DNA from: an uncultured Dysosmobacter sp.
Lineage (GTDB): Bacteria; Bacillota; Clostridia; Oscillospirales; Oscillospiraceae
Direction of reading: 5' to 3'
DNA length: 64,000 nt
Assembly (NCBI GenBank): GCA_934563745.1
Contig: CAKTHE010000005.1
Span: forward strand, 1 to 64,000
Part shown: in pieces, positions 26,553-34,965 of the stretch
How positions within the stretch are numbered: the stretch's first letter is position 1
How the letters are laid out: every line of letters starts with the position of its first letter
Notes under the pieces: generated by a model
Told to the model about the DNA's origin: nothing
Databases searched by the model: none
The model's input: the letters and a program-made list of their open reading frames with translations, nothing else
Translations under genes and position numbers: made by a program

Positions 26553-27770
26553 TCAGCGGCGCAGGGGCAGGGTCAAAAGAAACCGGGTGGAGCGGGCGTC
26601 GCTCTCCGCCCGCAGCGTCCCCTTATGCTCGGCGGCAATGGCCGCGGCGATGGGCAGCCCCAGCCCAAAGCCGGACTGCTCCCCCCGGGAGGCATCCGCC
26701 CGGTAAAACCGCTCAAACAGGCGGGAGAGCTGCTCCGGCGGGATCACATCACCCTCGTTGGCCACCTCCAGCCGGACGTTCCGTTCGCTTTTGCCCAGGG
26801 TCAGGGTGATGCTGCCGTCCGGGCGGCTGTATTTGACGGCGTTGTCCAGCAGCACGGAGATCAGCTGGCGCAGTCGGCCGGCATCCCCCTGGACGGCAAT
26901 GTCCGGCTCGATCTGCTCGCTCAGGCGCTTGCCGGCCTCAAAGGCCACCGGCTCAAAGGCCAGGGCACAGTCCTCGCACAGCTCGGAAAAATTCACCCGG
27001 GAAAAGACCGCCGTGGGCGTCTGATCGTCCGCCCGGGCCAGGGTCAGCATTTCCTCCACCAGCTTCTTCATCTGCACGGCCTCCGAGTGGATATTGTCCG
27101 TCCACCGGTCCAGCCTGGGCTCCAGCGGCAGCGAGCGCATCAGCTCCGCGTTGGAGAGGATCACCGTCAGCGGTGTTTTCAGCTCATGGGATGCGTCGGC
27201 CAGGAACTGATGCTGCTGCTGCCAGGCCCGTTCCACCGGGCGCGTGGCCCAGCGGGCCAGCGCGATGCACACGCACAGCAGCACGCCCAGCGTAATCACG
27301 GCGATCTGTGCAAAGGCGGTCACCAGATTCTTCATGGCCGCCTGCTCCGCGGAGATATCCACAAAGGCGATCCGCTGATATAGGGGCGTTTCCATCCGCA
27401 GATAGCGCAGATTGTAGTGGGGGATCACTCCCTCCTCAGCCTCCTGGCTCAGGCAGGTGCTCAGGATCTCACGCAGGGCGTCGGTGTCCTCCAGATTGGA
27501 ATAGGTCCCCCCGGTGATGTAGGCGGTGCGGTTGGCGCCCCAGATCTCCACCGTAAAATACGGCAGCTTGATCTGTCCGTCTCCGGGCACCAGCGTATCC
27601 TTCCCGGATGAACCGGCGTCCTCGGCAATGACCCGGCGCAGCACCGCCGTACTGTTGCGGGCCACGCTGCGCTGCACCACCGTGTGCGCAGCCACAAAAA
27701 CGCCGGCCAGCACCACGCTGATGAGCAGCATACACACCGCCACAAACTTGATCCGCAGCTTCCGGATCAT
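26553..27770 (-). CDS. membrane sensor histidine kinase
   Basis: 405 residues. There are two membrane helices (about 7-28 and 150-172) around an extracytoplasmic sensor of about 120 residues. A HisKA domain follows with phospho-His at 195 (ADASHELKTPLTV), then an ATPase domain with LLDNAVKYS, a degenerate G1 (NEGDVIPPEQ) and GFGLGL. It should phosphorylate the response regulator encoded 20 bases upstream. It lies at the end of a leftward gene group headed by a Gld-type ABC exporter, a common arrangement for envelope-stress or exporter-control systems. The signal is unknown. Confidence 0.9.
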   Translation of the reverse strand: MIRKLRIKFVAVCMLLISVVLAGVFVAAHTVVQRSVARNSTAVLRRVIAEDAGSSGKDTLVPGDGQIKLPYFTVEIWGANRTAYITGGTYSNLEDTDALREILSTCLSQEAEEGVIPHYNLRYLRMETPLYQRIAFVDISAEQAAMKNLVTAFAQIAVITLGVLLCVCIALARWATRPVERAWQQQHQFLADASHELKTPLTVILSNAELMRSLPLEPRLDRWTDNIHSEAVQMKKLVEEMLTLARADDQTPTAVFSRVNFSELCEDCALAFEPVAFEAGKRLSEQIEPDIAVQGDAGRLRQLISVLLDNAVKYSRPDGSITLTLGKSERNVRLEVANEGDVIPPEQLSRLFERFYRADASRGEQSGFGLGLPIAAAIAAEHKGTLRAESDARSTRFLLTLPLRR

Positions 27771-27789
27771 GCCGCGCCGCCCCCTTTTC

Positions 27790-28479
27790 TCACTTCGTCT
27801 GCTCCGCAGGAAGGTCCAGGCAATAGCCCACCATGCGGATGGTCTTAATCTTCACGCCGGAATGCAGATGCTCCAGCTTGCGCCGCAGGAAGGAGATGTA
27901 CACCTCCACGTTGTTGTCCTCGGCGTCTGACTCATAGCCCCAGACCTTCAGCAGCAGCGACTCCTTGGTGACCACCATGTTCCGGTTGAGCATCAGCTGC
28001 TCCATCAGCTCAAACTCCTTTTTGGAAAGGCGCACCGACCGTTCACCGCAGCGAAGCGCAAAGTCGCTTTTGGAAAGCTCCAGATCCCCGCAGTGCAGCC
28101 GGTCCGTCTCCCGCAGCTCCGGCTGGCGGCGGCACAGGGCCCGGATGCAGGCCAGCAGCTCCTGCGGGGCGAAGGGCTTGGTCAGATAGTAATCCGCCCC
28201 GCAGTCCAGCCCCTCCACCTTGTCGGAAAGCTCCGAACGGGCCGTAAGCATCAAAACCGGGGTGGAAACGCCCTCCGCCCGCATCCGGCGTACCGCCTCA
28301 AACCCACTGAGCCGGGGCAGCATCACATCCATGATGATCACGTCGTAGATGGAGGAGAGCGCGTTGTCCAGCCCGGACTCTCCGTCGTTGGAGACATCGG
28401 CCGTATAGCCGTTGAGCTCCATCAGATCTCGCAGGGTATCCGCCAGGCGCAGCTCGTCCTCCACGATCAGTACGCGCAT
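27790..28479 (-). CDS. OmpR/PhoB-type response regulator
   Basis: 229 residues. The receiver domain has the acidic pair ED at 7-8, phospho-Asp51 (IIMDVMLP) and Lys in LTKPFAPQE. The C-terminal winged helix ends in VYISFLRRKLEHLHSGVKIKTIRMVGY. It is partner of the kinase downstream. Proteins of this class bind 7-4-7 direct repeats, and such repeats are found at the promoter of the ABC operon (33041-33058), so control of that operon is plausible. GGAGGA precedes the ATG. Confidence 0.92.
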   Translation of the reverse strand: MRVLIVEDELRLADTLRDLMELNGYTADVSNDGESGLDNALSSIYDVIIMDVMLPRLSGFEAVRRMRAEGVSTPVLMLTARSELSDKVEGLDCGADYYLTKPFAPQELLACIRALCRRQPELRETDRLHCGDLELSKSDFALRCGERSVRLSKKEFELMEQLMLNRNMVVTKESLLLKVWGYESDAEDNNVEVYISFLRRKLEHLHSGVKIKTIRMVGYCLDLPAEQTK

Positions 28480-28519
28480 GGGAAGATCCTCCTTTCACGT
28501 TCCGGCCCAAACGGCCGGG

Positions 28520-28548
28520 GCCCGGACCGGGAAATTCCCGATCCGGGC
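28520..28548. repeat. hairpin between the ABC operon and the two-component genes
   Basis: 13-bp arms starting GCCCGGACCGGGA with one G-T pair and a three-base loop. No T-run follows on the leftward transcript, so it is more likely an attenuating or processing hairpin than a full terminator. Confidence 0.4.
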
Positions 28549-28561
28549 GCAGGCATTTTTC

Positions 28562-29569
28562 TTATGCCGCGGGGCTCAGCCCGCTGTCCGCCACCGCAAG
28601 CAGCGCGCTCAGGGCGTCGGCACTCATGGTATACACGGTGGAATCCTCATCCACCCGGACGTAATAGCCGCTTCCGTCGGCGGCGGAAGCGCCCACTTGC
28701 AGACGGAAGGTCTTATCCGCGCCGCCGGCCTGATAGGAAAGCTCCAAGACGGCCCGGGGCGTATCCAGCCCGCACAGCGTCACCGCCTGGGCCGTGGGCT
28801 TATAGTCCGCGCACTTGCTCAGTGTCAACCCCGACAGGGAGGACACCAGCTCCTGGGCCGCATCCGTCACGTTGGCGCCCTCTGAGCGCCAGCTGACCAC
28901 CGGGTCGCCGTCGGCGGCGCTGGAATCCGGATCCGCCTCGGACACAATGGCCGTCAGCTCCGTCTCCTTCGCGCCGGTGATGTGGATGGACTTCAGCTCG
29001 CTTTCCGCCGGGGCCGGCAGCTCCGGCAGAAGCATCATATCGTAGATGCCCACGTCCAGCTGGTCCCGCAGGGCCCCGTCCACGATATAGACCGGGCTTT
29101 CCTCCTCGCCCACCAGCAGATAGCAGCTGGACCCGTCGGTGGTGTTCTTGCCGAAGCGGTACAGGGTAGAGCTGCCGTCAGCCCGGGTGACCGTCAGCGT
29201 CCGGGTGGGTTCGTCCAGCTCATATGCCTCCAGCGTATCGCCGTCGGTGATGGTCTGCTGCGGCGTCAGCGCAGAAAGCGTTTCGGTGATGGCATCCGGG
29301 TAAGAGGGATCCAGCGGGAAGTCCGCATCCCCGGCCCAGTGCCAGGTCCCATCCTCGTCCCGGGTCAGGGCGGTCACGGTGGAGCCGTTGTCCCACTCCA
29401 GCGCCGAGACGCTGTCCGTTCCGTCCCCCAGGGTCTCGGCCGAGCTGTCGGCCCCGGCGGCGTCCGCCGCCTTGCGGCGCGATACCGCTTTCACGGCCAG
29501 AAGCACCGCCACCAGCACCGCCAGCACACCGACGGCCAGAAGCAGACTGCGTTTTTGTCGAGCATTCAT
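28562..29569 (-). CDS. DUF4340 domain protein of a Gld-type ABC system
   Basis: 335 residues. An N-terminal membrane anchor (about 8-27) is followed by an extracytoplasmic beta-rich region of DUF4340 type (repeated units such as YPDAITETLSALTPQQ and SSTLYRFGKNT). Proteins of this family are encoded with GldG-like subunits and ABC-2 exporters, as here. The role is probably as a surface-exposed accessory of the exporter; no enzyme motif is seen. It is last of the four exporter genes and starts 17 bases after the GldG-like gene. Confidence 0.8.
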   Translation of the reverse strand: MNARQKRSLLLAVGVLAVLVAVLLAVKAVSRRKAADAAGADSSAETLGDGTDSVSALEWDNGSTVTALTRDEDGTWHWAGDADFPLDPSYPDAITETLSALTPQQTITDGDTLEAYELDEPTRTLTVTRADGSSTLYRFGKNTTDGSSCYLLVGEEESPVYIVDGALRDQLDVGIYDMMLLPELPAPAESELKSIHITGAKETELTAIVSEADPDSSAADGDPVVSWRSEGANVTDAAQELVSSLSGLTLSKCADYKPTAQAVTLCGLDTPRAVLELSYQAGGADKTFRLQVGASAADGSGYYVRVDEDSTVYTMSADALSALLAVADSGLSPAA

Positions 29570-29586
29570 AAAAAGCTACCTCGCTT

Positions 29587-31038
29587 TCAAAGCTTACGGC
29601 GCCGCAGCCAGCGGAGCAGGCCCGCCAGCAGCAGTCCGCCGGGGATCACAAACACGAACACCAGCGACCACAGCCCGCCGGTGGCAATGGTGTTGACCGG
29701 GTCGGAAATGGTCACGGGGGAGATGTCCAGGGTCGTCTGGTCCGTAAAGCCGCAGCTGACCGCGGACAGGAACAGCGACGCGTTGTCCAGATTGGAGAAG
29801 CTTCCCAGAAGGTCGCCGCTGCACAGCGAATCGCTGCCGATCACGGTCAGCCGGGCGGTGCCGCCGTCGGTCTCCTCCGTGGCCACGGCCGCCAGCACAT
29901 AGGTGCCGGCCGTCTGGGTCTGATCCTCCGCCACATTCACGCCGCCGGCGGAGGTGGTCAGGAAGGGCGAGACCGTGATCCCCTCCCGGACGGGATCGGA
30001 AAGCGTCATGCCCCGGGCCGCGTACAGCAGCACCGTGGAATCCGCGCTCAGATTCGACGCCACATCCACGCTGCTGTCCGCCTCCGGAAAGATCAGGTAG
30101 GGATTGTTGCTGTAATAGCGCTGGGTATCGGCGATGAGACCGTCGGTCAGCGTCATGCCATAGTCCGCCAGCAGCTGCTCCAGATTGGGCAGGGCCGACA
30201 GCTGCGGCGCCAGGGTGCACACCAGCTGCCCGCCGCCGCGCAGATAGGTCTCCAGCATGCTCCGCTCATCGTCGGCCAGGTCCCGGGTGGGCGCGTTGAG
30301 GATCAGCACGTCGCAGTCTGCAGGCACGCCGCCGTCCGTCAGGAGATTCACTGTGGCCGTATCCAGATGGTTCTTTTTAAAGAGCGATTCGATCTCCGTG
30401 GGCAGGGCCGTCTCCCCGTGACCGGAGAGGGCATAGATCTTCCGGGTCTGCGCCGTCAGCACCCCATCCACCGCGGACGTCAGCTGCCCCTCGCAGTCAA
30501 AGCTGGTGGGATCCGTCTGGCCGTAGTAGTAATAAGACATCATGTCATAACCGAACACATCGTCCAGGGCAAAGCTCTCCTGCCGGCCGGTGGCGGCGCA
30601 GGTCACCACAACCGTGTTGGCCGATACGCCATAGGTGCTCAGCACGGAAGGATAGACATCCGGGTCCACATACTCCAGCGACAGATGGCCGCTCAGCGAG
30701 ACGTACTTTTCCAGGAAGCGGACGATGCGGGAATCCACGCTGCTCTGGGCCGCCAGCACATGGATCTCCACATCCTGGTCCATGGCAGCCAAATACTCCC
30801 GGGATGTATCGCTTATATTGTAAATCTGCGAGCCGGACATGTCCAGCTGCATTTTTGCCGCGGGGATCTGTGCCAGGATCAGATTGAACACGATCACCGC
30901 CGCCGTCACGGCGGCGCACACCCCCGCCGAGAAGGCCCCCCGGGCTGAGGAATGCCCCGCGGCCGCCCGACGCAGCCGCTGCGCAAGGGGCAGGGAGGCC
31001 GGCTTCTCTTCCGACGCTTTCTTTTTCAAAATCTTCAT
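29587..31038 (-). CDS. GldG-like ABC transporter accessory protein
   Basis: 483 residues. One N-terminal helix (about 40-60), a large extracytoplasmic region with the GldG pattern (MSGSQIYNISDTSREYLAAMDQDVEIHV and ALSGHGET), and a C-terminal helix ending in basic residues (RWLRRRKL). The family (COG3225) acts with ABC-2 type exporters, first known from gliding motility but widespread in Firmicutes with other roles. The ATG at 31038 is nine bases from AGGAGG; a GTG nine bases earlier abuts the site and is rejected. Confidence 0.82.
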   Translation of the reverse strand: MKILKKKASEEKPASLPLAQRLRRAAAGHSSARGAFSAGVCAAVTAAVIVFNLILAQIPAAKMQLDMSGSQIYNISDTSREYLAAMDQDVEIHVLAAQSSVDSRIVRFLEKYVSLSGHLSLEYVDPDVYPSVLSTYGVSANTVVVTCAATGRQESFALDDVFGYDMMSYYYYGQTDPTSFDCEGQLTSAVDGVLTAQTRKIYALSGHGETALPTEIESLFKKNHLDTATVNLLTDGGVPADCDVLILNAPTRDLADDERSMLETYLRGGGQLVCTLAPQLSALPNLEQLLADYGMTLTDGLIADTQRYYSNNPYLIFPEADSSVDVASNLSADSTVLLYAARGMTLSDPVREGITVSPFLTTSAGGVNVAEDQTQTAGTYVLAAVATEETDGGTARLTVIGSDSLCSGDLLGSFSNLDNASLFLSAVSCGFTDQTTLDISPVTISDPVNTIATGGLWSLVFVFVIPGGLLLAGLLRWLRRRKL

Positions 31039-31053
31039 TGAAACCACCCTCCT

Positions 31054-31920
31054 TCAGTTCCAGCGCCGTTTCTGAAGGACCTGGTCCGTCCAAAACAGCT
31101 CCAGCACGATCAGCGACAGGTAAAGCGCCACCGCCGTCAGATCAAACACATGGTCCTCCGCAAAGCGGCGGAACGCCGCCAGGGGCGAAAACGTTCCCAG
31201 AATGTTGGGCAGCAGGTTCTGGAAGGAGGCGGAGCTCTTCACATAAAAGCCGATCAGGGCCGCGGCGCCGGCCGCGAACACTCCGCCGGTGACCTTCCAG
31301 TTTTTCGACAGATTGTCCAGCACCACGCACAGCACGATCAGCAGGGCAAACAGGCCGATCAGCGATCCCATGGCCGTGGAGGGAAGATAGCTGATCAGCC
31401 CATCCCACAAATACACCACCAGCAGCAGGCAGAAGGTGCCCACCGCCGCCACCGTGGAGCTTTCCGTCAGGGCCGAAACCAGCAGGCCCGCGCCGATCTC
31501 CGCCGCGCCCAGCAGGAAAAAGGCCAGCAGCGTGCCGTAGTCCGCCTTCAAAAAGGCCGTTCCGTTGAGGCGAATGATCAGCGGACACACCGCCGCAACA
31601 GCCGTGGGGACGGCAAACACCCCCAGCATGGCGAAAAATTTCCCCAGCACGATGGAGCGAATGGGCACCGGAGCGGTCAGCAGCAGCTGATCCGTCCGGC
31701 TGCGCCGCTCCTCCGCAAGGGAGCGCATGGTCAAAACCGGCACCAGCACCATCAGAAGGAACAGCGTGGCATCCAAGGCGGCCGAAAAATACGGATGCCC
31801 GGAAAAAAGGTTGTAGGCCATAAAGTAAAGGCCGATGAACAGCGACAGCGCCGCGCAGAACACCCAGCCGGTCATGGAATTAAAATAGGAAGCAAACTCC
31901 CGCTTACAAATCGCCCGCAT
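31054..31920 (-). CDS. ABC-2 type exporter permease (GldF-like)
   Basis: 288 residues with six predicted membrane helices. The order is a short N-terminal amphipathic KREFASYFNSMTGW, then LVPVLTMRSLAEERRSRTDQLLLTAPV, the typical ABC-2 cytoplasmic loop. It forms the membrane part of the exporter with the ATPase encoded upstream, whose 3' end it overlaps by 17 bases. An extension upstream of the ATG would be very arginine-rich and has no support. The transported substrate is unknown. Confidence 0.88.
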   Translation of the reverse strand: MRAICKREFASYFNSMTGWVFCAALSLFIGLYFMAYNLFSGHPYFSAALDATLFLLMVLVPVLTMRSLAEERRSRTDQLLLTAPVPIRSIVLGKFFAMLGVFAVPTAVAAVCPLIIRLNGTAFLKADYGTLLAFFLLGAAEIGAGLLVSALTESSTVAAVGTFCLLLVVYLWDGLISYLPSTAMGSLIGLFALLIVLCVVLDNLSKNWKVTGGVFAAGAAALIGFYVKSSASFQNLLPNILGTFSPLAAFRRFAEDHVFDLTAVALYLSLIVLELFWTDQVLQKRRWN

Positions 31921-32980
31921 GATCCGTCTCCTCCTTTTTCTCTTCGGGTTCGCCCGGCTCCCCGGCAATCTGCGTGGGATCTTCCTCCTCCGGGACCGGC
32001 GTCTCCGGCTCCCGGACGCCCAGCATGCGGGCCGCCTGTGCCGCCCGGGCGTCGTCCTCATCGGTCAGATCCAGGAAGACCTCCTCCAAAGAACGGTGCG
32101 TGGGCCGCAGCTCCGTCAGGGGACAGCGGGCCTGGGCAAAGGCGTAAAACAGCGCCTCCCGGGCCTCCGGCGGCGCCGTAAACTCCGCTTCGGTCCCGCT
32201 GCCGCCCTCCAGGGCCGCCACGCGCAGCACCGACACCTCCGGCACGGAGGTGAGGATCTCATCCACCACCTCCGGCGAGCCCTTGGCCCGCAGGCAGATC
32301 CCGCCGCCCGCGGACAATGCCTCCTCCAGATGGTCCGGCGTGTCGCAGGCAATGCGCCGGCCCTTGCGGATGATCAGCACCTGATCGCACACGGCCCGGA
32401 TCTCGGAGAGGATGTGCGAGCTGATGAGCACCGTGTGGTCCCGGGCCAGCTGGCGGATCAGCTGGCGGATCTCCACCACCTGGCGGGGATCCAGACCGGC
32501 GGTGGGCTCATCCAGGATCAGCACCTTGGGAAAGCCCAGAATGGCCTGGGCCAGGCCCACCCGCTGGCGATAGCCCTTGGAAAGGTTCCGGATCAGCCGG
32601 CCGGAGACATCCTCCAGATGCGTCAGCGCCACGACCCGGCTGATCTGGCCCTCCCGCTCCGCCTTGGGGATCCTTTTCAGCTCCGCGGCAAAGCGCAGGT
32701 ACTCCGCCACCGTCATCTCCGGATACAGCGGCGGGATCTCCGGCAGATAGCCCACGCAGGCGCGGGCCTCCTCGGGTTCGTCCAGCACGGAGTGCCCCTC
32801 AATGCGGATCTCGCCCTCCGTGGGCGCCAGGTAGCCGGTGATCATATTCATCGTGGTGGACTTTCCGGCTCCGTTGGGCCCCAGGAACCCGAAGATCTGA
32901 CCGTCCTCCACCGTGAAGCTGAGATGATCCACTGCGCAGCAGCCGCCGTAGCACTTGACGAGATTGTTGACTTCTATCAT
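31904..32980 (-). CDS. ABC exporter ATPase (GldA-like)
   Basis: 358 residues. Walker A GPNGAGKST (about 33-41), Walker B LILDEPTAGLD and the switch His (SSHIL) are intact. The signature is LSKGYRQR, a usual variant in this subfamily. The last 60 residues form an acidic, Pro- and Glu-rich tail not needed for ATPase function. First gene of the leftward exporter operon (ATPase, permease, GldG-like, DUF4340), probably followed by the two-component genes. It drives export of an unknown molecule. AGGAGG lies upstream of the start. Confidence 0.9.
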   Translation of the reverse strand: MIEVNNLVKCYGGCCAVDHLSFTVEDGQIFGFLGPNGAGKSTTMNMITGYLAPTEGEIRIEGHSVLDEPEEARACVGYLPEIPPLYPEMTVAEYLRFAAELKRIPKAEREGQISRVVALTHLEDVSGRLIRNLSKGYRQRVGLAQAILGFPKVLILDEPTAGLDPRQVVEIRQLIRQLARDHTVLISSHILSEIRAVCDQVLIIRKGRRIACDTPDHLEEALSAGGGICLRAKGSPEVVDEILTSVPEVSVLRVAALEGGSGTEAEFTAPPEAREALFYAFAQARCPLTELRPTHRSLEEVFLDLTDEDDARAAQAARMLGVREPETPVPEEEDPTQIAGEPGEPEEKKEETDHAGDL

Positions 32981-33024
32981 CTTCCCACAGCCTCCTTTTG
33001 CTATGTCGCATTCAAACGAGCCTC

Positions 33025-33058
33025 AGTATAAACGTCCTGTCTTAAAGAAAACTGAAAG
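33025..33058 (-). promoter_or_regulatory. exporter promoter with OmpR-type direct repeat
   Basis: Leftward TATACT -10 at 33025-33030. In place of a good -35 there is a 7-4-7 direct repeat, CTTTCAG-TTTT-CTTTAAG (33041-33058). Direct repeats spanning the -35 are the usual binding pattern of OmpR/PhoB-type activators. The regulator encoded at 27790 is the obvious candidate. Confidence 0.55.
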
Positions 33059-33104
33059 CCGGAGCTGCCGGTCCGGCCGCCGAAAATTTTTCCGGAGCCG
33101 CAAT

Positions 33105-33122
33105 TTTTCAGTTTAGTTTCAG
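33105..33122 (+). promoter_or_regulatory. second 7-4-7 direct repeat
   Basis: TTTTCAG-TTTA-GTTTCAG has the same half-site (TTTCAG) and spacing as the repeat at 33041-33058 but in the opposite orientation. It may be a second regulator site acting on a rightward transcript or a distal site for the exporter promoter. Confidence 0.4.
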
Positions 33123-33147
33123 ATTTTTCGGGTAAGCTTTCCTTAAC

Positions 33148-33285
33148 CTCAGCCGGAGGCCTTCGGCTGAGCGTACCCTCTCACAGGGGGCGCCGCCGTT
33201 CGTACGGGCGGCTGTCCGCATTTTTCTTCTTTTTTCTCCCTGAAACCGGCGGCATGCAGCTTCTGCATGCCGCCGATTTCCGTTT
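33148..33285 (+). terminator. two hairpins in the exporter-cyclase intergenic region
   Basis: CTCAGCCG/CGGCTGAG at 33148-33171 and a perfect 13-bp stem CGGCGGCATGCAG/CTGCATGCCGCCG at 33247-33275 followed by ATTTCCGTTT. They may end a short rightward transcript or shield the cyclase gene from it. The 480-base stretch 32981-33461 contains no gene I can support. Confidence 0.4.
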
Positions 33286-33352
33286 GTGCGCGGAAAAGTT
33301 TGTAAAATTACGCATTCAGTCCCTTTCTGCGTCCTTTTTCCCTTAAATTTCC

Positions 33353-33381
33353 TTGCGGGCCCCGGTTGTTTTTGCTATAAT
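33353..33381 (+). promoter_or_regulatory. putative promoter of the diguanylate cyclase gene
   Basis: TTGCGG, 17 bases, perfect TATAAT; the GTG start lies 80 bases downstream. Confidence 0.55.
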
Positions 33382-33461
33382 TTTCTATCATATCCTGGAA
33401 ATGGAAAAAACATGTGCGGTGTCCGGCGCATGTCCGGGCACCCGGAAGGGAGGCGGCGGCC

Positions 33462-34799
33462 GTGTCCGCTCGGGAAGTTTCTCACACGGGGGAGGCCCTT
33501 GCAGGCGAGGCGGAGCACGCGTTTTACGAGCCGGAGGTCCTTGCGTCCATGCTGGATGGCCGGATGCGCGTCTCCTGCGGCCCGGACCTGCGGATCCGGA
33601 CCCTGTCCGATCCCCGGGGGCTGTTGGGGCAGGTCCCGCCGGAGCGGCTGGCTCCGCTGCTGAGCCCGGATCAGCAGGAGCGGTTCCGCGCCGCAGCCCA
33701 AGCGGAGGGACCCTGCCCCGTAGAGGCGGAGATCGCCTTTCCCGCCGCCGGAGATCCCGGGGCAAGGCAGATCTGCCTGCGGGGCCTGTGCCGCGGCCTT
33801 GGGGAGGCGCGCTGCTTTTTCCTGGCCCTGACCGACGTCACCGCCCAGTTTCGCATGCGGCAGGATCTGAACAATCAGATGGATCAGTTCCGCCGGGTGC
33901 TCAATCACATCCACGATTCGGTGTATCTTTACGAATTTGAAACGGACACGCTTCAGATCTTCGGGACCGACTATACCAACCCGCTGGCGCAGAAGGAGAC
34001 CGTGGAGGGCTTTTTGGCCCTGCCCACCCAGGGGATGGAGCCGTATCCCAAGGCCTACCTGAGCACGCTGCGCAGCATCCTGCTGGACGAGCATGACTTT
34101 GAAAAGACCCTGGTGGCCTTTCCGGGCGTGGACGGGGACATTCAGCGCAAGTGCGTCACGGCGTACACGCTGCTGGATGACCGGGGCCGCCGGAAAAGCC
34201 GTCTGTGCCTGCTGGAGGGGCGGGAGTCGCTGCTCAAGGAGCGGGAGAGCTTTTCCCTCCGGGCCCGGGTGGACCAGCTGACCGGCCTTTTCAACCGTCT
34301 GGCCTGTGAAGAGCGGGTCTCGGACGATCTCTGCAACATGGACGCCGAGCAGCGGCACTACACGATGCTGTTCTTGGACCTGGATGGCTTCAAGGCCATC
34401 AACGACCGGCTGGGCCATGCCGCCGGGGACCGGGTGCTGCGGGCCGCGGCCCGGATGATCCGGGCCTCCTTCCGGGAGCGGGACGGCGTCTTCCGTCTGG
34501 GCGGCGACGAGTTTGTGGTCTGGGCAGACGGGCAGATCCCCGGGCCGCTGCTGGAAACGAAAACGCAGAATCTGAACCGGGAGCTGCAGAAGATGGCCGT
34601 GGATCTGGGCGCGCCGCCCATCTCGGTCAGCGTCGGCATTGCCGATGCCGTGCCCGGCGACACCTTTGCCTCCCTGTATCAGAAGGTGGACGCCGCCATG
34701 TACGAGGCCAAGCGCAGCGGAAAATGCCGCTGCTGCTTCTATACCCCCGCACCGGATCCCCAGACCGTGCTGCCCGGCTTTCCCGAAGGCGGCGCATGA
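33462..34799 (+). CDS. diguanylate cyclase (GGDEF) with N-terminal sensory regions
   Basis: 445 residues without membrane helices. The N-terminal half contains one or two PAS-like regions (about 20-130 and 140-260). The C-terminal GGDEF domain carries LTGLFNRLA, FLDLDGFKAINDRLGHAAGD and an intact RLGGDEF near residue 350, so it should make cyclic-di-GMP from two GTP. No RxxD inhibitory site is evident. The start is a GTG preceded by GGGAGG; a longer frame begins 48 bases earlier without a good ribosome site. Together with the gene at 7392, this is the second cyclic-di-GMP enzyme of the window. Confidence 0.85.
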   Translation: MSAREVSHTGEALAGEAEHAFYEPEVLASMLDGRMRVSCGPDLRIRTLSDPRGLLGQVPPERLAPLLSPDQQERFRAAAQAEGPCPVEAEIAFPAAGDPGARQICLRGLCRGLGEARCFFLALTDVTAQFRMRQDLNNQMDQFRRVLNHIHDSVYLYEFETDTLQIFGTDYTNPLAQKETVEGFLALPTQGMEPYPKAYLSTLRSILLDEHDFEKTLVAFPGVDGDIQRKCVTAYTLLDDRGRRKSRLCLLEGRESLLKERESFSLRARVDQLTGLFNRLACEERVSDDLCNMDAEQRHYTMLFLDLDGFKAINDRLGHAAGDRVLRAAARMIRASFRERDGVFRLGGDEFVVWADGQIPGPLLETKTQNLNRELQKMAVDLGAPPISVSVGIADAVPGDTFASLYQKVDAAMYEAKRSGKCRCCFYTPAPDPQTVLPGFPEGGA

Positions 34800-34821
34800 A
34801 GGACCTTTTGCGCGCCGCCTC

Positions 34822-34851
34822 TTGCAAGACGGCAGGGGAATCTGGTATAAT
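34822..34851 (+). promoter_or_regulatory. putative hydrogenase promoter
   Basis: TTGCAA, 18 bases, perfect TATAAT, 115 bases before the TTG start of the hydrogenase gene. Confidence 0.6.
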
Positions 34852-34870
34852 GCGCTTAAAAGAAGAAACA

Positions 34871-34905
34871 TCAGCGCCGGCTGCTTTTTCGGCGGCCGGC
34901 GCTGA
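34871..34905 (+). promoter_or_regulatory. 5' leader hairpin of the hydrogenase mRNA
   Basis: Perfect 11-bp arms TCAGCGCCGGC and GCCGGCGCTGA with a 13-base loop containing TTTTT, lying within the leader downstream of the promoter. No clear T-run follows, so attenuation is only a possibility. Confidence 0.4.
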
Positions 34906-34965
34906 ACAATTCTGATTGAATTTTAAAACGAGAATCTTGATTCAAAAGTTGCGGAGGAAGCGGCA

